From contig NZ_QMIG01000002.1 of NCBI RefSeq assembly GCF_003287285.1, positions 420,369-484,368 of the forward strand: DNA of 64,000 nucleotides, in the 5' to 3' direction. A model generated the notes under the pieces. The model had not been told where the DNA came from. It did no database searches and was given only the letters and a program-made list of their open reading frames with translations. Made by a program: the position numbers and the translations under genes. This document shows, in pieces, positions 16,300-24,178 of the stretch (position 1 is its first letter; every line of letters begins with the position of its first letter). This stretch comes from Phytoactinopolyspora halophila (GTDB lineage Bacteria; Actinomycetota; Actinomycetes; Jiangellales; Jiangellaceae).

Positions 16300-17859
16300 T
16301 CAGCCCTCGAGCACCAGATCGCCGACGGCCTTGACGCGGATCCGGGTCGCATTGCCGGGGAGATACGCGATCGGCACTTCGTCGACGTCGATGATGTCGA
16401 CGGTGCCGGGGTCGGCTCCGGCCGCGACGGCCCGTTCTCGTGCCTCTTCCTTGGCCCGGGCGACCACCTCGTCCCGCTGGCCGGGCTCGACCGGGAACAC
16501 CCGGTCCACCTCGCCTCCGACCTGGGCGATGGCCGCCCCGATCGCGTTGGCCACCGCGTAATGGTCCGGCCGATACACCTGGCTGGCGACGTCGAACTCG
16601 TCCGGCACCAGGAAACTGCCCCCGCCCACCGCGACGACCGGTATCGGATCCTCGGACGTGCGCATCCGGTCGACCACATCACTGGCCATACGCGCAGCTG
16701 TCGCGCGGGCTTCGTCGACTAGCTCCGTCGACAAGTGCGCCACCTTGCCGTGATCGCCCACATCGGCGATCCCGGCAGCCACGGCGACGTCGGTGGCGGT
16801 GAGCGTGTCGCCACCAAACACGAGGGCCTCCTGGCGCAGCCGGTAACCTACCGAGTCCGGGCCGATGGTCAGCGCGGACCCGTCGGAGCCGTCCTGGCGC
16901 ACGATGCTCCCGCCCCCGAGACCGATGCTGATCACGTCCGGCATCCGAAAGTTGGTCCGGATGCCGGCGACGCTGACCTCGGTGCCGGCCTCCCGAGGGA
17001 AATTCTTGACCAGGATGCCGACGTCCGCCGTCGTTCCCCCGACGTCTACGACGGCGCAGTCGGCAAGCCCAGACAGGAACGCCGCGCCCCGCATCGAGTT
17101 CGTCGGACCGGACGCGAAGGTGGCGACGGGATAGCGGCGGGCGAAATCGACGTCCATCAACGTCCCGTCGTTCTGCGATAGGTACAACCGTCCCGAGATG
17201 CCCGCGGCCCGCACCGTCTCCGCGAGGCTGTCCAGGATGGTCGGCGCCAGCTCGCGCAACGCCGCGTTGATGATCGTGGCGTTCTCCCGTTCCAGCAGCC
17301 CGATCCGGCCGATCTCATGGGACAGGCTCACCATGACGTCGGGCACCTCGGAGCGGACGATCTCGGCCGCACGGATCTCGTCGTCGGCGGAGACGGGCGA
17401 GAAGACCGACGAGATGGCAACGCTTCGCGCCCCGTTCGACTTCATGTCCTGGGCCGCCTTCCGGATCTCGTCCTCGTCGAGCGGCGAGATGGCGCGCCCG
17501 TCGAACTCGACGCCTCCATGACACAGGTAGGGACGCCCCGACATCGCGGTGACGAGATGCTCGGGCCAGTCGGTGAACGGTGGAAGGGCGGCGGTAGCAG
17601 GGAGGCCAAGGCGGATAGCCGCAGTGGGCGCGAGCCGACGCGCTTCGACGAGGGCGTTGGTGAAGTGCGTCGTGCCGATCATCACCGCCTTGACCTGGCT
17701 CATGTCCACGCCCGGAGACCGGTCGAGATCGCGCAGGGCAGCAACGATGCCACCGGTCACGTCTTCGGTCGTGGCCGTCTTCGTCATGGCGACCACCCCG
17801 TTGCCGTCCATGTAGACGGCATCCGTGTTGGTGCCTCCGACGTCGATACCGATACGCAT
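16300..17859 (-). CDS. Hydantoinase/oxoprolinase (HyuA-like) family protein
   Basis: The protein has about 519 residues. An N-terminal Hydant_A_N domain (MRIGIDVGGTNTDAVYMDG, phosphate-binding ASKHA-like loop; IGTTHFTNALVEAR) is joined to a hydantoinase/oxoprolinase domain with CAVVDVGGTTADVGILVKNFP and SIGLGGGSIVRQDG. Relatives hydrolyse cyclic amides such as hydantoins or 5-oxoproline, often with ATP. It lacks the long C-terminal domain of full HyuA, as is usual for the DUF917-linked subgroup. The ATG at 17859 follows GAAGGGA and matches the conserved start; starts at 17898 and 17907 are possible. It is the first gene of the leftward operon. Confidence 0.87.
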   Translation of the reverse strand: MRIGIDVGGTNTDAVYMDGNGVVAMTKTATTEDVTGGIVAALRDLDRSPGVDMSQVKAVMIGTTHFTNALVEARRLAPTAAIRLGLPATAALPPFTDWPEHLVTAMSGRPYLCHGGVEFDGRAISPLDEDEIRKAAQDMKSNGARSVAISSVFSPVSADDEIRAAEIVRSEVPDVMVSLSHEIGRIGLLERENATIINAALRELAPTILDSLAETVRAAGISGRLYLSQNDGTLMDVDFARRYPVATFASGPTNSMRGAAFLSGLADCAVVDVGGTTADVGILVKNFPREAGTEVSVAGIRTNFRMPDVISIGLGGGSIVRQDGSDGSALTIGPDSVGYRLRQEALVFGGDTLTATDVAVAAGIADVGDHGKVAHLSTELVDEARATAARMASDVVDRMRTSEDPIPVVAVGGGSFLVPDEFDVASQVYRPDHYAVANAIGAAIAQVGGEVDRVFPVEPGQRDEVVARAKEEARERAVAAGADPGTVDIIDVDEVPIAYLPGNATRIRVKAVGDLVLEG

Positions 17860-17949
17860 CGGCGTCCCTTCGATCGCGGGTGTCTCGTTCAACGGCATTG
17901 CCGACACTAGACAGAGTCCGGATCGATGTCACGCAGCATTGTGCCCAGT

Positions 17950-17989
17950 TATGCGGCTATGAATAGGCAGTTTGCACATTGTCCGCATA
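17950..17989. promoter_or_regulatory. Divergent promoter/operator region of the hydantoin-like locus
   Basis: The 180-base gap between the two divergent operons contains a 7-base inverted repeat, TATGCGG (17950-17956) and CCGCATA (17983-17989), with centres 33 bases apart. This is about three helical turns. Nearby is a locally AT-rich stretch. A dimeric regulator such as the operon's own PucR protein could bind here and control both directions. The site is inferred from symmetry only. Confidence 0.4.
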
Positions 17990-18042
17990 CTGCTTCCAGC
18001 CTACTGTCTCCGGAACGGCGACGCCCGAGGAGAGGAGGAGCT

Positions 18043-18774
18043 GTGCGACTCACGGCGATCTCGCCGATTCTGGGCGAAGGCTTCGAGGCCGAAGTCGAAA
18101 AGGAAACCGCGACGTGGATTCCACACGATGTCGAGTTGGACGTGCGTTCCGTCCGGTACGGCGTGGAGTCCATCGAATGCGAGTACGACGAGGTACTGTG
18201 CGCGCCGCCCATTCTCGAGCAGGTCGAGATGGCAGTAGCGGCAGGCACCGACGGCGTGTTCGTGAGCTGCTTCGCCGACCCGGCAGTCGCCGCCGCACGC
18301 GAGCGGGTAGACGTGCCCGTCGTCGGTGGATTCGAACCGCCCGTGCTGACCGCACTGTCACTGGGTGAGCGCGTGGGGATCGTGACGGTTCTGCCGAACG
18401 TCGTCCCGACGATCCGCGCGTCGATCCGGCGCCACGGCCTCGCCGAGCGCTGCTCGTCCATTCGCGTTGTGGACATGCCGGTGCTCGGCCTCGCCGATCG
18501 GGAGACGATGCTGGTGCGGCTACACGAGCAGGCCCGCGCCGCGATCGACGGCGACGAGGCCGACGTCATCGTCCTGGGGTGCACGGGCATGTCAGGGGCC
18601 GCTGCAGAGCTCCAGCAGCGGCTGGCGACCTCCGGTCCGACGGTGCCCGTCGTCGATCCAACCGGAGCGGCGATCGGATGGCTACTGCACCTGGCGAGAC
18701 TCGGCGTGACGTCGAGCCGGGCGACCTATCTGCCCCCGCCAGACAAGAAGCGCGTCCCTGCGAACGGGCGTTAG
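18043..18774 (+). CDS. Aspartate/glutamate/hydantoin racemase family protein
   Basis: This 243-residue cofactor-independent racemase-fold protein has two catalytic Cys: VSCFADPAV (about residue 84) and LGCTGMSGA (about residue 184). Spacing and context match hydantoin racemase and Asp/Glu racemase. The start is a GTG at 18043 with a strong GAGGAGGAG six bases upstream; the longer frame from 17926 covers the divergent promoter and is rejected. It is the first gene of the rightward operon, opposite the hydantoinase-like gene, so racemisation of a 5-substituted hydantoin or of the resulting amino acid is the best guess. Confidence 0.87.
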   Translation: MRLTAISPILGEGFEAEVEKETATWIPHDVELDVRSVRYGVESIECEYDEVLCAPPILEQVEMAVAAGTDGVFVSCFADPAVAAARERVDVPVVGGFEPPVLTALSLGERVGIVTVLPNVVPTIRASIRRHGLAERCSSIRVVDMPVLGLADRETMLVRLHEQARAAIDGDEADVIVLGCTGMSGAAAELQQRLATSGPTVPVVDPTGAAIGWLLHLARLGVTSSRATYLPPPDKKRVPANGR

Positions 18775-18778
18775 CGCC

Positions 18779-19333
18779 ATGACGGCGACCAGCACCGACC
18801 AGCAGGACGTCCACGACATCGCCACGCTGATGCGCCGTCGCCGGATGCACCGCGAGTTCGACGAGCGTCCGGTGCCGCGCGACGCCCTCGAGACGATGGC
18901 GTGGGCGGCGACCCGCGCTCAGCAAGCTCGCTCCGGCGTACGACACATCGTCGTCGTCGACGATCCGGCGGTGATGACCGCTGCCCGGCAGGTCCTGCCG
19001 GGCTTCATCAACAACGCGCCCGCGATGATCGTTCACTGCACGGACGTGATCCGGGCTGCCCAAGTACTCGGCCCGCGTGGGGTCGAGGTGACGTCCCGCC
19101 TCGATGCGGGAGCGGCCTGTGCTCATCTGGCGCTCATGGGGCAAACCCTCGGTCTCGGCGTGTGCACCGTCACCAGCTGGACCGAGTCCGCGGTGCAAGC
19201 GCTGCTGGAACTGCCGGAGCACATCAGGCCGGATGTCACCGTCGCCGTGGGCTACGTCTCGACGTCGCCAGCTCCGCCCGCGCGCGGGTTTCAGACGCAT
19301 TACCACCACAACCGGTTTGCAGACGGGGCGTAG
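18779..19333 (+). CDS. Nitroreductase-family flavoprotein
   Basis: The 184-residue protein has a nitroreductase fold. The FMN-phosphate-binding basic stretch TLMRRRRMHREFDERPVP is followed by MAWAATRAQQARSGVRHIVVV. Later motifs are FINNAPAMIVHCTD, LDAGAACAHLALMGQTLGLGVCTVTS and PDVTVAVGYV. Family members are FMN-dependent oxidoreductases using NAD(P)H. It starts five bases after the racemase stop and is followed three bases later by the next gene. A reduction or oxidation step in the locus is likely, but the substrate is unknown. Confidence 0.85.
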   Translation: MTATSTDQQDVHDIATLMRRRRMHREFDERPVPRDALETMAWAATRAQQARSGVRHIVVVDDPAVMTAARQVLPGFINNAPAMIVHCTDVIRAAQVLGPRGVEVTSRLDAGAACAHLALMGQTLGLGVCTVTSWTESAVQALLELPEHIRPDVTVAVGYVSTSPAPPARGFQTHYHHNRFADGA

Positions 19334-19336
19334 CAG

Positions 19337-19660
19337 ATGGGAAAGGAACTCGACCAAGCCATCTTCGGCATCATCACGCACCTCGTCACGAGCGCACCGA
19401 CGAGCTTGCAGGAAACCCCGAGCCTGGCGGCGTTTCGCATGGTCGACGCGGCACACCGCCTGATGGAGCTCGTCAACGAGAACGACACGTTCCAGCAGGA
19501 TGAATTCCTGCAGTCAGCACGAGCCGAATACATGGCGAACTTCAACCTCGTCATGACCGACCCCGACGCGTTCGACGCCTGGTTGGCGAGCTACGTCCAG
19601 TCGTTCACACGGGAAGCTCTGCGTCGCGCCCATGCCGACTCACGGGCCCCAGACGCCTAG
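19337..19660 (+). CDS. Small conserved-looking helical protein (possibly DUF6092)
   Basis: This 107-residue soluble, mostly helical protein has no recognised catalytic motif. It contains VTSAPTSLQETPSLAAFRMVDAAHRLMELV, reminiscent of the small DUF6092 proteins of actinomycetes as I remember them. That assignment is tentative. It begins three bases behind the nitroreductase stop and precedes the permease, so it belongs to the operon. Its size suggests an accessory subunit rather than an enzyme. Confidence 0.75.
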   Translation: MGKELDQAIFGIITHLVTSAPTSLQETPSLAAFRMVDAAHRLMELVNENDTFQQDEFLQSARAEYMANFNLVMTDPDAFDAWLASYVQSFTREALRRAHADSRAPDA

Positions 19661-19685
19661 ATGCGCGGGCCCAAGGGAGGTCACG

Positions 19686-21017
19686 ATGGATTCTTCGAAG
19701 GCGGACAAGTTATTCCAGGACTACAGCACCGAAGAGGTACCACCGGAGAAGACCAGAAGCTGGCTGTCCATGGGCCTGATCTGGTCTGGTGTCGGTATCA
19801 GCCTCGGCCTCCTGCTCACCGGTGGCACGGTAGCGGAAGGACTGAGCATCCAGCAGGCACTCGTGGCGGGAATCATCGGTGGCATCATTCTCGCCATCAT
19901 CAGCTCGCTCACCGGAATCGTCGGCGCCCGGGCGCACCTGTCCACGGCAATGGTCAGCCGGTTCGCCTTCGGAAACCAGGCCGTACTGCTCATCGCCATG
20001 CTTCAGGCCCTCGGCTCCTACGGGTGGTTCGCCGTCCAGCTCGGGCTGTTCTCCCGGGCGGCGAGCACCGCCTGGGAATCGACCACCGGTATGCAGTGGG
20101 CAGATGCCCCGTTCATCATCGCCGGCGGCCTGCTGATGATCGCGACATCCATCGTGGGTTACCGGGCCCTGGACAAGCTGAGCAAGATAGCGGTACCGCT
20201 GATGCTGGCACTCATGGCCGCATCGGTATGGCGCATCCTCGAGGACACCTCGATGTCCGAGATCGCCGAGCTACGGGGTGATGGTGCGGCCATCACACTG
20301 GGGACGGGCATCTCGCTGGTGGTGAGCTCGTTTGTCGTCGGGGCGGTCATCGCGCCCGACGTCGCCCGGTACGCCAAGTCACCCAAGCACGTAGTCGGTG
20401 GTGCGGTATTCGCGTTCGCCGTGGTAACCCCCACCGTCATGGCCGTCGGCTCGTTGATGGCCCTGCAGACCGGCACGTCCGACATCGTGAATATCCTGCT
20501 TCGTCTCGGGTGGGGTGTCCTCGCGCTGCTGTTGCTGATGCTCGCCCAGTGGACGTCGAACGACAACAACCTCTACTCCGCCGCGCTCGGCTTCGTCGTC
20601 GTGTTCCGAAGCTGGAAGAAGTGGCAGCTGACCGGTATCGCCGGCGTCATCGGCATCATCCTGGCGCTCGCGGGGATCTATGACAGCTTCACGACCTTCC
20701 TGACCGTGCTGGGCATCTTCATCCCGCCGATGGCCGGTGTCATCGTCGTCGACTACTACATCACGCGGAAGACCGAATACCAGGGCGGGTTCGAGAAGAC
20801 CGTCGTTCCCGTTCGCATACTGTCACTGGCCGCGTGGGCAACCGGATCCGGTGTCTCGGCGCTCACCAGCTATACCGACGTGAGTTTGACCAGCATGTCG
20901 GCCGTCGACGGCCTGCTCGTCGCCGGAATCTTGCAGGTGATCTTCGGCAGATACCTCGATACCCGCTCCGCGGTCTCCGACGACCGTAGTGCGGAGGGAT
21001 ACGAGTACGCGGACTGA
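19686..21017 (+). CDS. NCS1-family permease (purine/cytosine/hydantoin type)
   Basis: Membrane transporter of 443 residues with about 12 predicted helices. The NCS1 N-terminus is EKTRSWLSMGLIWSGVGISLG, followed by GARAHLSTAMVSRFAFGNQ and LQALGSYGWFAVQ. Later come VVSSFVVGAVIAPDVARYAKS and LAQWTSNDNNLYSAALGF, a substrate-site helix motif of this family. NCS1 members import nucleobases, allantoin, pyridoxine or, as in Mhp1, 5-substituted hydantoins with sodium or protons. The ATG at 19686 is behind GGAGG; an earlier frame overlaps the previous gene. Its place in the locus makes a hydantoin-like ring the likely substrate. Confidence 0.9.
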   Translation: MDSSKADKLFQDYSTEEVPPEKTRSWLSMGLIWSGVGISLGLLLTGGTVAEGLSIQQALVAGIIGGIILAIISSLTGIVGARAHLSTAMVSRFAFGNQAVLLIAMLQALGSYGWFAVQLGLFSRAASTAWESTTGMQWADAPFIIAGGLLMIATSIVGYRALDKLSKIAVPLMLALMAASVWRILEDTSMSEIAELRGDGAAITLGTGISLVVSSFVVGAVIAPDVARYAKSPKHVVGGAVFAFAVVTPTVMAVGSLMALQTGTSDIVNILLRLGWGVLALLLLMLAQWTSNDNNLYSAALGFVVVFRSWKKWQLTGIAGVIGIILALAGIYDSFTTFLTVLGIFIPPMAGVIVVDYYITRKTEYQGGFEKTVVPVRILSLAAWATGSGVSALTSYTDVSLTSMSAVDGLLVAGILQVIFGRYLDTRSAVSDDRSAEGYEYAD

Positions 21018-21039
21018 CGGAGGCCGACCCGCCACGGGA

Positions 21040-21059
21040 TGTCGCCGGGCGTGGCGACA
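21040..21059 (+). terminator. GC-rich hairpin after the permease gene
   Basis: The 7-base perfect arms at 21040-21046 and 21053-21059 enclose a 6-base loop, 22 bases after the permease stop. No T-run follows, so its efficiency is uncertain. Confidence 0.45.
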
Positions 21060-21124
21060 CGGGTGAGCAGGCCGATCAGGATCCGAGAAGCGCGGGCGAC
21101 GGAACGCCAGCTAGCGTGACACGC

Positions 21125-21538
21125 ATGGATATCACCATTCACGCGAGCTTCCTCCCGCACAACGATCCGGACGCCTCCCTGGCGTTCTACCGCGACACTC
21201 TCGGCTTCGAGGTCCGCGGTGACGTCGGATACGGCGGGATGCGCTGGATCACGGTCGGCCCCACCAGCCAGCCCGGCACGTCCATCGTCTTGGAGCCGCC
21301 CGCACCAGACGGATGCGGCAAGACCGAGGACGAGGTCCGCGTCATCACCGAGATGATGGCCAAGGGCACCTATGCCGGTGTCAACCTGGCCACCACAGAC
21401 CTCGACGCCACGTTCGAGCGGCTGCAAGCCAGCGATGCCGAAGTTGTCCAGGAGCCGACCGATCAGCCGTGGGGAGTTCGCGACTGCGCATTCCGTGATC
21501 CCGCAGGAAACATGATCCGCATCATGGAACAGCCCTGA
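21125..21538 (+). CDS. VOC-family (glyoxalase-like) protein
   Basis: This 137-residue single VOC domain begins MDITIHASFLPHNDPDASLAFYRDTLGFEVR and ends FRDPAGNMIRIMEQP. The N-terminal His and the paired Glu-containing C-terminal strand fit a metal-binding dioxygenase/isomerase-like fold. A GTG nine bases upstream is an alternative start; neither has a clear ribosome-binding site. It is a monocistronic gene just outside the hydantoin-like locus, and its substrate is unknown. Confidence 0.87.
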   Translation: MDITIHASFLPHNDPDASLAFYRDTLGFEVRGDVGYGGMRWITVGPTSQPGTSIVLEPPAPDGCGKTEDEVRVITEMMAKGTYAGVNLATTDLDATFERLQASDAEVVQEPTDQPWGVRDCAFRDPAGNMIRIMEQP

Positions 21539-21602
21539 TCCATCCCGGCAATCGCAGGGGAGCGCGAGCCCGAAGTATCGAATCAGCAGCGGTGATACCG
21601 AA

Positions 21603-21635
21603 ATCGACATCAATGAGGTGCTCATTGATGTCGAT
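21603..21635. repeat. 15-bp perfect inverted repeat with 3-base loop
   Basis: Arms at 21603-21617 and 21621-21635 are perfectly complementary around GTG. The repeat lies 65 bases after the VOC gene, at the left edge of a 516-base gene-free stretch (21539-22054). It may serve as a terminator or as a palindromic protein-binding site. A second small hairpin with a GAAA tetraloop (21683-21700) follows. Apart from these and the direct repeats, I see no gene in this stretch. Confidence 0.6.
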
Positions 21636-21841
21636 CATCGAGGGCGAGCACGTCATGGCTGAGGGGCGAGGCGCGTACGCCGGGCACACGAAAGTGTGCC
21701 TGATCGTTCGTTGTACGAGCAGTGCTGCGCCATGGTGGATGACCTGACAGTTGGCGTTCGCCGCAGCCCGGCCTCCACACGTAGGCGGCCGACCGGCCAT
21801 CGAAGCCACGACATGCGCCGCCTCGCGACGTCGAAGTTGAG

Positions 21842-21904
21842 CGCTTCTTCCAAATCCACTGCAACCACACGGAACAACTTCCAACCAAACCAGCCAGTCA
21901 CTTG
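21842..21904. repeat. 63-bp direct repeat, copy 1
   Basis: Identical to 21915-21977 over 63 bases, with a 10-base spacer. The unit is A/C-rich on this strand (runs such as CTTCCAAATCCACTGCAACC) and much poorer in G than the surrounding genome. With only two copies it is not a CRISPR. It may be the footprint of a duplication or recombination at the edge of the Fic-containing patch. Confidence 0.85.
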
Positions 21905-21914
21905 GAAGTTTGCC

Positions 21915-21977
21915 CGCTTCTTCCAAATCCACTGCAACCACACGGAACAACTTCCAACCAAACCAGCCAGTCACTTG
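21915..21977. repeat. 63-bp direct repeat, copy 2
   Basis: Second perfect copy of the 63-base unit, ending 77 bases before the Fic start codon, so it may lie in or near the Fic promoter. The ACTTCCAA/TTGGAAGT inverted arms formed at the copy-1/spacer junction are not repeated here. Confidence 0.85.
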
Positions 21978-22054
21978 CACCACGCAACAAGGCTGGAGCC
22001 CGTTCCAGGCGTGAACTTCCAACTCAAGGCCACCTTGTGTTGTAGTTTGCCTGC

Positions 22055-23233
22055 ATGGACCACTCCCGGTACCAGGCCCCCACCTTCGGCCAGGCAGCCA
22101 AAGAGCCAGGGAACCGCTATGCCTTCTGGTACTTCGCTCCTCGCCCCGTTCCGCGGAGCTTACCCCTGGGAAGTGCGACTATTGCTGCACTCTCCGATGC
22201 TGATGCGGCTCTCGGGCACCTTCAGGGACTGGGAAGAATCATAAAAGATCCACAGCTGCTTGTCGGTCCCTATCTAACCCGTGAAGCTGTGGCAAGTTCC
22301 CGCATCGAAGGAACTCAAGCCTCCATGTCCGATGTCCTTCAAGCAAAAGCCGGCGGCACCAGAGCCGAAAATGAAGACATTGCAGAAGTGACGCGCTACC
22401 TACAGGCTGCCTACGAGGGACTTCGGCTAATCGAGGAACTTCCCATCACTCAGCGGTTAATCTTTCGGCTTCACGAAATATTACTGCAAGGAGTCCGGGG
22501 CGAAGATAAGCTTCCTGGTGAACTCCGGAGATCTCCGGTATGGGTCGGTTCTCCCACAGACAGTCCCGACACAGCCCTGTACGTACCCCCACTACACAAT
22601 CTAATTCCCGACCTCCTGACAGACTGGGAAGAATTCGTCAACACACCTAGCGTCTATCCGGTTCTCATAAAATGTGGGCTCATGCATTATCAGTTCGAAA
22701 CCATACACCCTTTCCTCGATGGAAATGGCCGCATCGGTCGCCTGCTAATCAACTTGATGCTGATGGCAGAGGGGAGACTCAGTGCACCCATTCTATATTT
22801 ATCAGGCTATCTTGAATCCCATCGGCAAGAGTACTACGACCGTCTCCAAGCCGTCCGGGAAAGGGGCGAGGTCGAGCAATGGCTACAGTTCTTTCTGACC
22901 GCAGTCCGGCGTCAAGCAGATGATGCAGTCGAACGGGCAGGGCGTCTCATCGAACTTCGAGAGAGTTATAGAAAAGAAGCCGCGCAGTCCAGGTCGAGCC
23001 TACCTGCGCTCGTTGAACACCTTTTCCAGAACCCATACGTAACCGTCGGGAGTGTTGAAAGCAACACTGGACTCACGAATCAAGGCGCCCGAAATCTGAT
23101 TCGGGACGCCGCCCGAAGGGGATGGCTAACTGAAATTGACTCACGAGGTAGAGGCGGAAAGACATATTGGGTGGCAAATCGTATTGCCGCGATAATTGAA
23201 GCTCCGATGACCTATAACGGCGGCGACAATTAG
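22055..23233 (+). CDS. Fic-domain AMPylase-like protein with built-in inhibitory motif
   Basis: The protein has 392 residues. The active-site loop HPFLDGNGRIGR (about residue 228) is the complete Fic consensus with catalytic His, so it should transfer AMP (or another nucleotide moiety) from NTP to a protein hydroxyl. An N-terminal SSRIEGTQ (about residue 83) fits the Ser/Thr-x3-Glu-Gly/Asn inhibitory helix of class II Fic proteins. The C-terminus (NTGLTNQGARNLIRDAARRGWL) looks like a winged helix-turn-helix. The gene is clearly AT-richer than its surroundings and lies between repeats and decayed mobile remnants, suggesting acquisition. Confidence 0.92.
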   Translation: MDHSRYQAPTFGQAAKEPGNRYAFWYFAPRPVPRSLPLGSATIAALSDADAALGHLQGLGRIIKDPQLLVGPYLTREAVASSRIEGTQASMSDVLQAKAGGTRAENEDIAEVTRYLQAAYEGLRLIEELPITQRLIFRLHEILLQGVRGEDKLPGELRRSPVWVGSPTDSPDTALYVPPLHNLIPDLLTDWEEFVNTPSVYPVLIKCGLMHYQFETIHPFLDGNGRIGRLLINLMLMAEGRLSAPILYLSGYLESHRQEYYDRLQAVRERGEVEQWLQFFLTAVRRQADDAVERAGRLIELRESYRKEAAQSRSSLPALVEHLFQNPYVTVGSVESNTGLTNQGARNLIRDAARRGWLTEIDSRGRGGKTYWVANRIAAIIEAPMTYNGGDN

Positions 23234-23399
23234 AGTAGCGAGAAGGACTCCCGGCACCCGCAGCCAGTTTAGCCACACCTTGTTCCGCTTCGATCGCAGG
23301 AAGGCCGTGCTGTGAACGGCGGTCAATGAGGACCAGCTTGTTGCCCCGGAATCCATGCCAAATCCCCGGGGCAGACAAGGAAACGCCACAGGAGCCGCC

Positions 23400-23610
23400 A
23401 CGGATCCCGCTCAAACAGGTGAGCTGGCAGACGCCATGCTGGACCGCTATCGGTTGATGATCCTCGTAACGGCATTTGCGAGTCTGCGGTACGGCGAGGT
23501 CACCGTTCTGGAGGCTGCACATCGATCTCGCGGGCGCGACTATCCAGGTCCGCCAACAGTACTTGGAGATCACCGGAGAAGGTCTGGTACTCGGCTCCCC
23601 GAAGTCGCCC
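23400..23610 (+). pseudogene. Remnant of a phage-type tyrosine integrase
   Basis: One frame reads GELADAMLDRYRLMILVTAFASLRYGEVTVLE, typical of the start of the catalytic domain of actinomycete integrases (the usual GLRWGE is SLRYGE here). After about base 23514 the homology continues in another frame as RLHIDLAGATIQVRQQYLEITGEGLVLGSPKS. The rest of the enzyme, including the HxxR and Tyr box, is missing. This is a frameshifted, truncated relic that records a past insertion next to the Fic gene. Confidence 0.75.
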
Positions 23611-23639
23611 GGGTTAATGGCCCGCCAATGGCCCGCGAC

Positions 23640-24070
23640 TCACGTCGATTCAGATCCGCCCATTGGCAGACGGCGTACCCGGATGCGGTCGTTGAGGATC
23701 GCCACTACTGCGCCGGATGATAGGTCCTCCTCCACCGCCGGAAGGTTGGCGATGAGAACGGCCGCCTGTTCGTCGGGATGCTTGGCGGGTCTGCGGATCA
23801 ACACCACGCTGGGTAATGATGCGCCGCTCGTAGCCAACAACTCCCCAAGTCAGTGTCAGCCGAGATCAATACACGGCTCTCCGCCACGGCGGCTGCTGCG
23901 TCGATGTCTTCCGTCGACAGCTGCGGGTAGTCGGCCAGGATCTCTTCCCGGGACGAGCCTTCCGCCAGGCGGCCAACGACCATGGACACGGGTATACGGG
24001 TGCCACGGATGCACGGCACGCCGCCCATGATCCGATGATCAACGGCGATTCTGTCGATGTTTCGGTCCAT
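23640..24070 (-). pseudogene. Collapsed DUF433 antitoxin / DUF5615 PIN-like toxin remnant
   Basis: From the ATG at 24070 the frame reads as a DUF433 antitoxin-like domain (MDRNIDRIAVDHRIMGGVPCIRGTRIPV, then REEILADYPQLSTEDIDAAAAVAESR). Without a stop it runs into VLISADTDLG, the strand-and-acid motif from the middle of a DUF5615 PIN-like toxin. There a one-base deletion shifts the frame. The toxin C-terminus resumes in the next frame as ELLATSGASLPSVVLIRRPA and ends at 23640. The toxin N-terminus has been deleted, fusing the two genes. Both halves are therefore non-functional as found. Confidence 0.75.
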
Positions 24071-24178
24071 AGCCCTGGCAGAATGATCTAGAAGAAATCC
24101 ACTCGATCCAGAATAGAAGCCCACTTGGCAGTCCGTGGATCATAGTTGGAGTAGGCAGCTCACGTATAACCTCGGCAC

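Noticed and set aside
21842..21977. Possible CRISPR array
   Set aside because: Only two units of 63 bases with a 10-base spacer and no cas genes; this is a direct duplication.
21522..22022. 166-codon minus-strand frame covering the 63-bp repeats
   Set aside because: The translation is Trp/Val-rich only because it reads the duplicated non-coding unit twice; it has no ribosome-binding site and no recognisable domain.
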